From Sapria himalayana (Eukaryota; Streptophyta; Magnoliopsida; Malpighiales; Rafflesiaceae), in contig JAREIK010001341.1 in the NCBI GenBank assembly GCA_029783825.1, forward strand, positions 56,677-120,676: a stretch of 64,000 nt of DNA, in the 5' to 3' direction. Of the stretch, positions 1 through 13,084 are shown one piece after another. The position numbers and the translations under genes are program-made. Within the stretch, counting starts at the first letter, position 1; the number at the start of each line of letters is the position of its first letter. The notes beneath the pieces are model-generated. The model saw nothing but the letters and a program-made list of their open reading frames with translations, did not search any database and was not told the DNA's origin.

Positions 1-1537
1 AATCTATCTATATATCTATCTTAGTATCTATATATCTATCTTTTTCTATATATATATAATGTCTATCTATCTATCTTTCTATCTATTAATCTATCAATCT
101 ATCAATCTAACTATCTATGTATCTATCAATGTTCTTTTTGTCTATCTATCTATCTATATATCAATCTATCTATCTATCTATCTATCTTTCTATCAATATG
201 TCTATCAAACTGTCTATCATTCTATATATTAATATTGTTATCAATCCATATATCTATATATCTATCTATATTTTGTTTTATCTATCTATCATTCTTTCTA
301 TCTTTTATTTGTTTATCTATCTATTTTTCTATCAGTCTAATAATTTTTATATTTGTCATTCTACCTATCTATTTGTCTATCAGTCTAATAATTTTTATAT
401 CTGTCATTCTACCTATCTATTTGTCTATCTATATATCTGTCAATCTATATATCTGTCTATCTGTCAGTTTTTTTCTATCTCTAATCATCAATCTTTCTAT
501 CTGTCTATCTATCTATATGTTTATCTATCTGTCTATATATTTCTTAATTTACATATCTATATATGTATATGTCTATCTATCTTTCTATCTATCAGTCTAT
601 TTATTTGTCTATCTCTCTGTTTATATATCTGTCTATCTCTTGATCTATTTGTCTTTCTTTTTTTTATCTATATGACCATCTAATTTAACTATCTAGCTAT
701 TTATCTATCTATCTATCTATCTATTTATCTATCAATATGCCTATATATCCATATATTTATCTATTAGTCTATCTATCTAACTTTCTTTCTATCAATAAAT
801 CTATATGTCTATCTTTCTAACTATGTATTTGTCTATTTGTAAATCTATCTATTTATTTGTCAATCTAATTGTTTATTTATTTTCCTTTCTATCTATGTAT
901 TTATTTAATAATTTGTATATCTATCTATATATATATCTATCTATGTATCTTTTAATATATCTTTTTGTCTATCTATATCTGTCTATCTATCTATCTATAT
1001 ATCTTTCTATCTATCTATTAATATGTCTAACTTATTGTCAATCTATTTGTCTAACTCTCTGTCTATCTATCTATATGTCTATCTTTTAATTTATCAATCT
1101 GTCTATCTATCTGTCAATCTATCTATTTATCTGCCTATCAATGTTTTTATTTATTTGAGTATCTATCTATCTATTTATCTATCTAATAATCTATCGATCT
1201 ATATAACTATTTATCTATCTATCAATCTATATATCAATCTTTCTATCAATCGATCAATCAATTTATCTATCTATCTATCTTTCTTTCTTTCTATCTATCT
1301 GTATATCAATCTATCCATCTATCAATCAATTTTTTTATCTATCTATCTATCTGTATATCAATCTATCAATCAATTTTTCTATCTATCTATCTATCTGTAT
1401 ATCAATCTATCAATCAATTTTTCTATCTATCTATCTGTATATCTACCCATTTAACTATTTATCTATAAATTTGTCTATCTATCTTTCAATCCAAATATAT
1501 ATATATCTATCTATTTATTTATTTATCTATCTATTTA

Positions 1538-1596
<59 letters not shown>

Positions 1597-1618
1597 CTAT
1601 CTATCGATCTATCTACAC
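1..1618 (+). repeat. Diverged TATC (GATA) tetranucleotide array, block 1
   Basis: The stretch is built of TCTA/TATC units with scattered substitutions (TGTC, TTTC, TATA, CAATC variants). A pure TA run lies near 1,538-1,580. Around 1,300-1,445 the phrase GTATATCAATCTATC recurs about every 40-52 bases with a CAATCAATTTTT spacer, so a minisatellite sits on top of the tetranucleotide. Open frames here read Leu-Ser-Ile-Tyr repeatedly in all three frames and are not genes. The block ends where a CACTA-type terminus begins at 1,619. Confidence 0.95.
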
Positions 1619-1780
1619 CACTAGAAGAAAATGTCAATTTAGCTAGGGAGATTTAGCAAGGGATCTATTCCTATCTAAATATAAAAGGAATAGCTAAGAA
1701 ATAGCAAGGGATTTTTAATTTTACATTAAAATATATACTAGTGATGGATTAGTTATGGATTAGTGATGAATTTGTGACTA
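1619..1780 (+). mobile_element. CACTA transposon terminal fragment D
   Basis: The fragment starts with CACTAGAAGAAAAT, close to the CACTACAAGAAAA terminal repeat of other elements in this window. It continues with AATTTAGCTAGGG, TAGCAAGGGAT and several GTGATGGATTAG-type subterminal repeats. Array sequence flanks both sides, so only about 160 bp of one end remains. It has no coding content. It could be a decayed solo end or a small non-autonomous derivative that has lost its other end. Confidence 0.75.
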
Positions 1781-4700
1781 AAATGTATGTCTATCTATAT
1801 ATCTATTTTTCTATCTATGTATTTATCTATCTATATATCTATCTTTATGTCTATCTATTTGTTTATATTTATATGTATCTTTGTATATATCTATGTGTCT
1901 ATTTATTTATATATTTATTTGTGTATATATTTCTTCTTTCTATCTTTCTATCTATTTATATATCTTAGTATCTATCTATCTATATATCTATCTTAGTATC
2001 TATCTATCTATCTTTTTCTATATATATATATATGTCTATCTATCTATCTTTATATCTATTAATCTATCAATCTAACTATCTATGTATCTATCAATGTTCT
2101 TTTTGTCTATCTATCTATCTATATATATCTATCTATATATCTATCTATCAATCAGTCAATCAATCAATCAATCTATCTATCTATCTTTCTATCAATATGT
2201 CCATCAAACTGTCTATTATTCTATATATTAATATTTTTATCAATCCATATATCTATCTAATTCTTGTTTTATCTATCTATCATTCTTTCTATCTTTTTAT
2301 TTGTTTATCTATCTATTTTTGTATTAATAATTTTTATATCTGTCATTCTACCTATCTATTTGTCTATCTATATATCTGTCAATCTGTGAATCTTTTTGTA
2401 TCTCTAATCATCAATCTCTCTATCTGTCTATCTATCTATATGTATATCTATCTATCTATATATCTCTTAATTTATATATCTATCTATCAATATCTCTATC
2501 TATCTTTCTATTTATGAGTCTATTTATTTGTCTATCTCTCTATCTATATATCTGTCCATCTCTTTATCTATTTGTCTTTCTTTTTGTTTATCTATATGAC
2601 CATCTAATTTAACTATCTAGCTATTTATCTATCTGTCTATCTATCTATCTATCTATTTATCTATCAATATGCCTATATATCCATATATTTATCTATCATC
2701 CTATCTATCTAACTTTCTTTCTATCAATAAATCTATTTGTCTATCTTTCTAACTATGTATTTGTCTATTTGTAAATCTATTTATTTATTTGTCAATCTAA
2801 TTGTTTATTTATTTTTCTTTCTATCTATGTATTTATTTAATAATTTGTATATCTATCTGTCTATATATCTATCTATGTATCTTTTAATATATCTTTTTGA
2901 CTATCTATATCTGTCTATCTATCTATCTATATATCTTTCTATCTATCTATTTATATGTCTAACTTTTTGTCAATCTATTTGTCTAACTCTCTATCTATCT
3001 ATCTATCTATATGTCTATCTTTTAATTTATCAATTTGTCTATCTATCTGTCAATCTATCTATTTATATGTCTCTCAATGTTTTTATTTATTTGAGTATCT
3101 ATCTATCTATTTATCTATCTAATAATCTATTGATCTATATAACTATTTATGTGTCTATCAATATATCTATCAATCTTTCTATCAATCTATCTATCAATCT
3201 ATCTATCAATCTTTCTATCAATCTTTCTATCAATCTTTCTATCAATCAATCTATCTATCTATCTATCATCTATCTATCTTTCTTTCTATCTATTTATCTG
3301 TAAGTCATTTATCAGTCGATCTGTTTATCTATCAATCTATCTGTCTGTCTATCTAAATGATTATCTACATGTTTATCTATCTATCTATCTATCTATCTGT
3401 ATGTCTATCAATAAGTTTATCTATTAGTCTATATGTGTATATCTATCAGTCTATATATCACTGTATCTATTTATTATCTATTTTTCTATCTATTTATCTA
3501 TCAATATGTATGTCTATCTTCTATCTATGTATCTATCTATCTATTTATTTATTTATTTATTTATCTTTCTTTCTAACTATTTATCTATCTATCTATCTTA
3601 ATCTGCTATCTATATATCAATCTTTTTATCTATCTATCTAACTATATGTCTATCTTTCTATTTATCTATCTATCTATCTGTCTCTGAATAAATCTTTTTG
3701 ATTATCTAACTGTCTATCTATCTATCTATATATCTATCTATCTGTCTATCTGTCTGTCTGTCTGTCTGTCTGTATATATATCTATCTATTCATCTATCTA
3801 TCTATGTATCTATCTATTTATTTTTCTATCTATAAATCTATCTATCTATCTATCTTCTATTTATCTATATATCTTCCTATTTATCTATTTATCTATCAAT
3901 TTAACTATCTATCTATCAATCTTTCTATCTATCTGTCTCTCTTTCTATCGAAATATCTATCTATTGATTTATTTGTCTATCTATTGGTCTATCTATTTAT
4001 TGTCTATCTTTTTTTATATAAATATATATGTGTCTATTTATCTGTCTATCTATCTGTCTATCTATCTATCTTTTTATCTATATTTCTATCTATCTATTAG
4101 TCTATATTGCTATCTATCTATCTATCTACTTGTAGATCTATCTATCTATCTGTCTATCTATTTATCTATCTATATGTCGATTTATCTATCAATCTATCTA
4201 TCTTTCTATCTCTATTTCTATATGTCTATCTATCTATCTATCTATATGTCTATGAATTTATCTTTCAATCAATCTATCAATCTATCTAACCATCTGATTC
4301 TCTATCTATCAATGTATCTGTCTATCTATCGATCTATCTATTAATAAATCTATCAATTTGTCTTTATATTTGTCTTTCTATCTATCAATATATCTTTCTG
4401 TATGTCTATTAGTCTACCTATCTATAAGTCTATTTGTATATTAATCTTTTTATCTAGTTGTCTATCTATCAGTCAATCTTTCTATCTGTCTATCTAACTA
4501 TCTATCTTTCATTCTATCTATATGTGTATCTATCTATCTATCTTTCATTCTATCTATATGTGTATCTATCTATCTATCTATATTTTATTTATCTATATAT
4601 CTATTGCCTATCTATCTGTCTATCTATTTTTTTATATATATGTATATCAATCTATCTATAAATCTATCAATATATCTATCTATCTTTCTTTCTTTTTTCT

Positions 4701-5625
4701 ATCTTTCTATTTGTCTTTTAATTTAGCTGTATAGTCTATTTATCTGTCAGTCTTTCTATCTCTTTATCTATTTATGTATCTATCTGTCTATCTATCTATC
4801 TACCTATCTATATATGTGTATATCTATCTATTTTATATCTCTCTTTCTATCTATTTATCTATATTTATATTTATCTATCTATCTATCTATATGTTTATCT
4901 ATCTATCTATCTGTCTGTTTATTTATTTGTCTGTCTATCTGTCTTTCTATCTATCTATCACTCTATCTATCTGTCTATTATATATCTATCATTCCTTCTA
5001 TCTTTCTATCTATTTTTCTATCTATCTAGTTGTCTATCTATATGTCTATATTTCTATCTATCTGTCTATCTTTTTGTCTATAGATCAGGCTATCTATCTA
5101 TCTATCTATCTGTCTGTATGTCTATCTATCAATCTATCTATTTGTCTTTCTGACTATATATTTGTTTATATATTTTTCTACTTATTTGTTTATATATCCA
5201 TCTTTTTATTTATTTGTGTGTGTGTGTGTGTGTTTGTCTATGTGTCTGTGTGTGCGTATATCTATCTATCTAACTATTTATATGTCTATCGATCTATCTA
5301 TCTATCTTTCTATCTATTGGTCCCTCTAAATGTCTATCAAATTTGCCTATCTTCTTTTTATCTATCTATCTATCTACCTCTCTATCTATTTATCTAACTA
5401 TATGTCTATCTATCTATCTATCTAACTATTTTTATCTATCTATCTATCCATCTATTTGTCTATCTATCTATCTTTATATCTATTTATATATCAATCTATC
5501 GATGTATTTGTCTATCTATCTTTCTATCTATCTATATATCTATCTATCTATTTTCCTATTTGTCTATCGATCTGTCTATATATATATATATGTCTATATT
5601 TATATCTATCATTCAAGTCTATCTA
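1781..5625 (+). repeat. Diverged TATC (GATA) array, block 2
   Basis: The array continues in the same orientation as block 1. The first ~1.4 kb (from about 1,970) is a second copy of the left edge of the window. Landmarks are TCTTAGTATCTA at ~20 and ~1,993, and TTTAACTATCTAGCTATTTA at ~684 and ~2,608. A GACA-type run (CTGTCTGTCTGTC) lies at 3,742-3,772 and a TG run at 5,216-5,233. The block ends at a degenerate CACTA end at 5,626. Confidence 0.95.
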
Positions 5626-8600
5626 CATAATTAGAAAATATCTATTTACCTATGGAAATTTAGCTAGAAAAATAATTCATGGTTAATTAGTGAGGGATTT
5701 GCAAGATATATTTGCTTTTAAAATGAATCACAAATTTGTGATGGATTTGTGATGGATTAGAGATTGAAATTTTTTATTTAAAATTGTCACTACCAAAAAT
5801 TATTATAATTTTTTCACAAAAATTGTTTGCATTTTTGCAAAGAATTTAGAGTCAAATGTTACTAGCTTATTAGTTCGAGACAAAATCATTCACTAAATAA
5901 TATTCTAAATTTTTTTTATGCTTTTATATTTATTTGCAAGTGATTATTCCTTAAATGATAATTTTTTCAAATATATGCATTTAGCTATGGATTATTCCCA
6001 GGATATTTGGGCAAAATACAATTTCTATTGCTAATCTATATTGATTTAATTTTTTTATATATTATTTGTTTTAATATTTTATCTAATTATGTATTTTAAA
6101 GAAAGACATCTTCTCCTCTTAAAATTATAATAACAAGATATTATAAATAAATAATTTCAAATATATATATATATATACTAATACAAATTTATATTAATAA
6201 ATAATAGAATAACTATTTTTATAATTATAAAATTTTTAAAAATTTATGCAAAATATTTTTCTACAATATTTAATTATGATATTTTAATATTTGTATTAAA
6301 AAAACATTAAATAATTAATTAAATACATATAATTATTTTTAAAGATATTTTAATTAATAAATGAACATATATAAAAATTACTACTAATAAGAAGTTAAAA
6401 GAATTAATTGCATGATACAATAAAATATATATATATATAATATCAAAATTAATGAAAAAGCAAGTAAACATTTATATTATTTAAAGAAAAAAAAGTATGA
6501 CTATAGGAATCTTTAAAAAAATAATTACTAAAATATTTTAATTTTTGAAATATAAAAAAATTGTAAAAGTTTCATAAAATTTAAAAGAAAATAAATTTAA
6601 AGATTTATACATAGATATTTTAATTACATCAAAAAAATTTGATTATTTAAAAAATAAATATTTCAGTGTTATTATTAAAAGAACACTTCAAGTATTTTTT
6701 TAGGGTTTTATAAAAGTAATTTAAAATATTACTAATGAAATTTTTTTTATACTAAAAATACTTATAATTAATTTTAGCTCTATAAACACTTTTGAAAAGT
6801 ACTATCAAACTGACCCAAAGTTGATTTGAATTCAACTTTTATTTTTTGTCCCTACTGAAATTTATAAGCATAAAACAATTTAGTAATATCTTTACTATTA
6901 GTTTTCTAATATTCTATTTTTATTTAAATAATAAATATAACTTTTTTTAATGATCTTCTTACTTTACAAAATCTTTGGAATTTTATAAATTATAAATTAT
7001 ATCAAATAATATGAAATTTTTTACCTTTATAAGTATTTTATATAATATTCATAATAAATAAATTGAATTCTTAAAAATGGATAACCATTATATATATATA
7101 TATATATCTGTGTGTGTTCGTGTGTGTATTTATGAAATACTATATTATAATATAATATTATTCTTTTATTTATGAATTAATATTATTAATTTATCCATAA
7201 ATTTAAAATAATATGAAATATTATAAATTTTTTATGGTTATACATTTATATAATTTATTTATGGATATATTAAAATATTTCTTTTTTTATATTTAATATT
7301 ATGAAAATTTGATTACCAATTATTAGTTTTCATGGTTATTAGTAATATAATTTTTTAATCTTCATTTGTATAACCCTTAATAATTTTTTTTTCTGAAATT
7401 CATTTCATTAATTTATATTTAATTTTACAAAAATTAACGATTAAAATTTAATAAATTATTAACAATAAATTTTTTATTTAGGAAATAATATCATTTATGG
7501 TTAAATAAAAATCTATTTAATTTTTTTTTATTTAAATTATTTAATTTTTATAATTTTAGTTAACTTTTATATTTTGTCTCTTTTTTTATATATATTTACA
7601 TCCATTTTTTTATTTATAGTTTTAGGGAAAAAAGATACCGGTAAGGCATTCAAACATTTACCATATTTTACTATCTTTGCGAAGAGGAAGAGAGAAGAAG
7701 CAAAATGGGCAAATTCTACCTCTTTTTGTTACCAAGTAAGATTATCAATGCTCTTCTCCTTCAGAATACTAAATATATTTATCTGTCTCTCTCAATTTGA
7801 TTACCACTAGTTGAGTTTGATTTATACAAATTATTCAAGTTTTTAATTTAATTTTAATTTTCTCCTAATTTTACTTTTTCTTTATTCTATTTTCACATTA
7901 CTTATATGATTTTGATTCTCCACCATTAATGAAACAAGATATGGTTAATGTAAACTTTGTTCTTTTATTGATTAATTTTTTAGTGTTTTATGGATTTCAA
8001 ATACTAAATGTAAGCTTATTGTTTTATTCTTCTGTAACCTAAGAAAAAAAAATTTGCTTAATGTATTATGCTTCCGTAACTTATGAAAAACAAACACAAT
8101 GTTTATGAGTTCTATTTTGATTGTCTCCTAAAATATTATAAATAGATAACATTATATTTAAACTTTTATACATTTATATAATCATATGACATTATATATA
8201 AATGTTATACTTTAATATATATAAATGTATTACATTATATATAAACATTGATATGTTTATATAAAGATATAACATTATATATAAATATTTATACATATGT
8301 ATAAATGTTTATAAATATTTTACAACATTTACATAAAACTATCCATTTATATAATTTTTTATATAACATTTATATAACATATAAAATGTTTATAGATATT
8401 TGTAAACATTTATATAACATATAAATTTTTATATAAATATATAATATTTATAATGCTTATATAAATATGATATATATACTATATAATATTTATTAAAGTG
8501 TTACATATATATTATATATATATGTATCATTTATAAAATATTTTAAACACAACATTATATCTAAACACTTGTATATTTATATAATCATATGCAATTATAT

Positions 8601-8725
8601 ATAAAAGTTTATACTTTATATAACATGTGACTAAGATAATAGTGATGTGCAATATGATGCTTGTATGCATACACAAGAGATTATTCTTTTAATGTATATA
8701 TCATATGAAGAAATGATATATCATA
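5626..8725 (+). mobile_element. CACTA element C, 5' part (left arm of a large inverted repeat)
   Basis: The left end CATAATTAGAAAAT is a degraded form of CACTACAAGAAAAT. It is followed by TTTAGCTAG and TTAGTGAGGGATTTG subterminal repeats. The rest is AT-rich and non-coding. It matches the reverse complement of 57,985-55,150 in order: the TCTTCTTACTTTA/ATAATATGAAATTTT block at 6,950-7,020, CACCATTAATGAAACAAGATATG near 7,920, and GAAGAAATGATATATCAT near 8,705. The stretch 6,030-7,090 also resembles 29,760-30,660 of element A in the same orientation. Similarity to element B ends near 8,725. No transposase and no 3' end are present, so C is a truncated element. Confidence 0.8.
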
Positions 8726-9440
8726 AAAATTGAAGTTGTGTTCAAATCATATAATTGAATGCATACTATTGTGCCATATTACCATACACAACCATGCACA
8801 CTATCAACGAAAACAATACTACACACTTACAATTCCTATTGTGCAATTGAGGTGCCTACTACCATGCACAAACTCTCATATCATGCATAACCATGTAACA
8901 TCCTTTTTATGGAGTTGATGCTCACCTCACACAGTATGTGATAGTAGTATATGGGGCATTACTGTAGTATGTATGCCAATGTCCTCTGTGTTTGGCACAA
9001 TGTATGTTCTCTCATTTTTTAGGATTTTGAACCTTACATGCCTTCAAGGTTTGTTTTCCTTAGAGTTTTTAGCATTGATGCTATGCATAATTCTATGACA
9101 ACCATAAAACTTGATGAAAAACTCTGAGTAAAAAAATAACAGGCAATCCTCGCATAAAATATAATGGGTCAATGAATTGACACAGTCTAGATGTTAGGTG
9201 CTTCCATTAATAATACCATAGAAATAATAAAAAATGTAAAAAACACACAAGGCATGATTATAAACTATAATTTATGAGTAACTCATGAGTTCAAAATTCA
9301 TGAACGATGAAGTGTCTCACAAATTATAAGGCTTTAGTTTTTTGATTTGTACTCTATTGTAGCATTCTATTGCTGACTATTATTTGGTTGTATGTTTAGA
9401 TGTTACACTCATGAACTTTTATGATTTTGTTGTGGAACAG
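8726..9440. other. Unassigned AT-rich stretch upstream of the armadillo pseudogene
   Basis: No reading frame or repeat is recognised here. CCATGCACA-like words recur near 8,780-8,890. The stretch could be intron or flanking DNA that came with the armadillo gene fragment, or internal sequence of CACTA element C. The join with the following exon looks like a normal 3' splice site (TGTGGAACAG before 9,441), which slightly favours intronic origin. Confidence 0.4.
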
Positions 9441-9916
9441 CCAGAACATTAGCAACTTATTATTGACATAGGTGCTTTGCCACTTATTGTGGACCTATTG
9501 AAGAGGCACCAAGATGGATCTACTTCTAGGGTAGTGAATAGCATCCTAAGACGGGCAGCTGATGTGATCACCAACCTTGCCCATGAGAATAGCAACATCA
9601 AAACTAATATTAGGTTGCTATTTTTAATGCAATCTTTTTTGATACTATGCACACTGCTTTTTGTTAATTAGTTATTTTTTAGGATGAATGGTGGGATACC
9701 ACCTCTAGTTGAATTGTTGGATTTCTTTGATGCTAAAGTGTAAAGGGCATCTGTTGGGGCACTGAGAACCTTAGGTTTCAAGAATGATGAGAATAAAAAT
9801 CAGGAGATATTCCTTATTATGATTACTAATTTTTTATCATTTACATTGCCATGAGAAAATAATGCATTTTTTTGACTTTTCAGATTGTCGAGTGCAATGT
9901 TCTTCCCACTCACATC
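9441..9916 (+). pseudogene. ABAP1/ARIA: ABAP1/ARIA-like armadillo-repeat (ARM-BTB) gene fragment
   Basis: Three exon remnants read in order. Exon a (9,441-9,613) encodes PEH-stop-QLIIDIGAL, then DLLKRHQDGS, RRAADVITNLAHEN and NIKTNI. A 69-bp GT-AG intron follows (9,614-9,682). Exon b (9,683-9,803) encodes NGGIPPLVELLDF, a stop, and GALRTLGFKNDENKNQ. The next intron ends TTTTCAG at 9,883, and exon c encodes IVECNVLPTHI before running into TATC array. From memory of the family, this matches the N-terminal ARM repeats of plant ARM-BTB proteins (ABAP1/ARIA, plant adaptors thought to work in cell-cycle or ABA signalling). It is broken by TAG at 9,450 (CAG expected), TAA at 9,741 (CAA expected) and a donor reading GA in place of GT after 9,803. 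The BTB half is absent. Retained introns indicate a DNA-level copy. It may be host sequence captured by CACTA element C, or a relic at the array edge. Confidence 0.85.
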
Positions 9917-11584
9917 TACCTATCTTTCCATCTGTCTAACTATCTATTTGTCTATTAGTTTATCTATTTATCTATTAGTTTATCTATTATCTTTCTATCT
10001 TTCATCCTTTCTATCTATATATTTGTCCATCTATTTATCTATCTATCAACCTATATGTCTACCTATTTATATGTCTATGTATCATGTTTCTTTTATCTAT
10101 TTGTCTATATGCCTATCTATCTATCTATATATTTATATATCTATCTATCAATTTATGTGTTTATTTTTCTACCTATCAATCAATCAATCTATCTATCCGT
10201 CTACTATTTTATTTGTGTGTTTGACTATTTGTCTATCTACATATCTATCTATATGCCTTTCTGTCTATCAATATATCAATCTACCTATCTTTGATTCTAT
10301 TTGTATATATGCCTATCTATCTATCTATCTCTCTATTCTCTCACACTAGATGTCTATCATATAGTTGTCTGTCTGCTTATCTACCAATCATTCGAAATAC
10401 CTATCTATATCAATCTTTTTATTTATCTATCTATATATCTAGCTATTGTTTATTTATATATCTATTAATCTATCAATCTATCAAAAAAGTTATATGTCTA
10501 TCTATATATCAGCCTATGTCTTTATATGTCTTTCTTTCTATTTAATTATTTTTATCTTTCTATATATCTATCTGTTTATATGTCTATATATCTATCAATA
10601 TTTCTATCGATATATTTGTCTATCTTTAAATCTCTCTAACTATCTATAAGTAAATTGGTCTATCTATATATCAATATATTTATTTATCTTTTTATCTTTA
10701 TATCTATATTTGTGTATATTTTATATCTATATATCGGTCGATCTATCTATCTTTAAATCTATATTTCTATTTATTTGTATATCTATTTACATATTTATCT
10801 ATTCATCTATCTATCTATCTAATTGACTATCTATTTGTTTATCTATCTATCTATCTAATTGACTATCTATTTGTTTATCTATCTATCTATGCGGCTATCT
10901 ATATTTATATTTATCTATCTATATTTATATCTATCTATCTGTATGTCTATCTATTTATCAGTCTATTAATCTTTTATCTTTCTATCTTTTAATATATCTA
11001 TTTGTCTATCTATAAATCTATCTAACTTTCTATTTGTTTATCTATATATTTGTCCACTGATCTATATTTATATCTATCTAGATGTATATATGTCTATCTA
11101 TTAACCTATCTATCTATCTTTCTGAATTTTATACAATCTATCTATTTGTCTATCTGTCTATCTAACTATTTATATATCTCTCTATCTATCTCACTATCTA
11201 GAAATCTCTCTATATCTTTATATGTCTCTTAATCTATAAATCTATCTATCTATCTATCTATTTATCTATATATTCGTCTAGCTATCTATCTATCCATTTA
11301 TCTATCAATCTTAAAATATATTTATTTGACTTTGATCGATCTATCTATCTATTTATATATTGGCCTTTTAATCTATTTGTCTATCTGTCTATTTAACTAT
11401 CTGTCTGTCTATCTATCTAACTATCTACATATCTATATGTCTAAATGTCTATATGTCTAACTATCTATGTAAATATGTTACCATCTATCTTTATATCTAT
11501 AATTTCTTTTAACTATCTAACTATCTTTCAATCTATTAAACTATTAGTCAATGTGTCTATATATATATACATACATACATATAT

Positions 11585-11640
<56 letters not shown>

Positions 11641-12022
11641 GTATATGTATATATACATACACACACACACATGCACACACACACATATATATATATATGT
11701 ATATATATACATATATGTATATGAGTGTATATATGAATATATATATATACGTGTATATATATATATGTATATATAAACATATATACCTATTTAATTATTT
11801 GTCGATCTATCTATCTATCTATCTATATATCAGTCTATCTATCTATCAATCTTTCTAACCGTCTATTCGTCTTTCTATTTTTCTATATATCTGTCTATAT
11901 GTCTATATGACTTTGTGTCTTTAAGTCAATCTACCTATATATCTTATGCCTATGTGTCTTTCTTTCTTTCTTTCTTTCTATATGTTTATTTGTCTATCTA
12001 TCTATCTGGCTATCTATCTTTA

Positions 12023-12063
<41 letters not shown>

Positions 12064-12070
12064 ATCTATA

Positions 12071-12107
<37 letters not shown>

Positions 12108-13023
12108 ATCTTTCCATCTATGTATTTCTTTATTTATCTACATGTCTATATGTATATCTATTAATCTATCTATCTATTTATATATCTATATATCTAATTA
12201 TTTCTCTATCTATCAATCAACCAATCTATCTATATATTTGTCTACACACACACACATAGACACACACACACACACACATATATATCTATCTATCTATTTG
12301 TCTATATTTTTAACTATTTATATGTTTATCCATTAATTTTCCTATCTATCTCTCGATTTATTTGTCTATCAATAAATCTATTTATTTTTCAATTTTTATA
12401 TCTATCTATCTATCTATCTATATCTATCTATCTCACTCTATATCTATATATCTATCGATCTATATTTGGTGTGTGTGTGTGTGTGTGTGTGTGTATGTCT
12501 GTCTATTTTTCTATCTCTCTTTTTCTTTATCCATCTATTTCTATATTAGTATATCTTTTTAATGATCTATCTATTTATCTGTATATCAATCTATCTATCT
12601 ATCTCTTTATCGATCTAACTATCTATCTATCTATTTGTCTATCTATCTATCTATCAATCTATTTTTATGTTTATCTGTATATATATGTAAGTGTCTATCA
12701 GTATATCTTTCTATTTGTCTATCTATCTATATATTTATCTATTTGTCAATCTTTCTATCCATATAATTGTCTATTTGTTTATTTGTCTATATGTGTATCT
12801 ATCTGTCTATCTATCTATCTATGTATCTGTCTATTTTTGTATGTGTCTCTGTCTATTTTCTTATATATTTATGTCTATATGTCTATCTATCTCTATATAT
12901 ATCTATATATTTGTCTCTTCTTTATTTATCTATCTCTTATTTATCTTTATGTCTTTCGATCAATCTATCTATTTATCTATATTTTTGTGTATTTATATAT
13001 CTATCTATATGCCTATTCACACA

Positions 13024-13084
<61 letters not shown>

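Larger units (their letters stand above)
1..3300 (+). repeat. Tandem segmental duplication (~1.95 kb spacing) inside the array
   Basis: Segments ~1-1,370 and ~1,970-3,300 match in order over many non-periodic landmarks: CTTAGTATCT, AATGTTCTTTTTGTC, TGACCATCTAATTTAAC, CAATATGCCTATATATCC and TTTTTATTTATTTGAGTATC. The offset drifts from about 1,973 to 1,925 bp because of small indels. The two copies therefore arose by segmental duplication and not only by slippage of the 4-bp unit. Confidence 0.8.
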
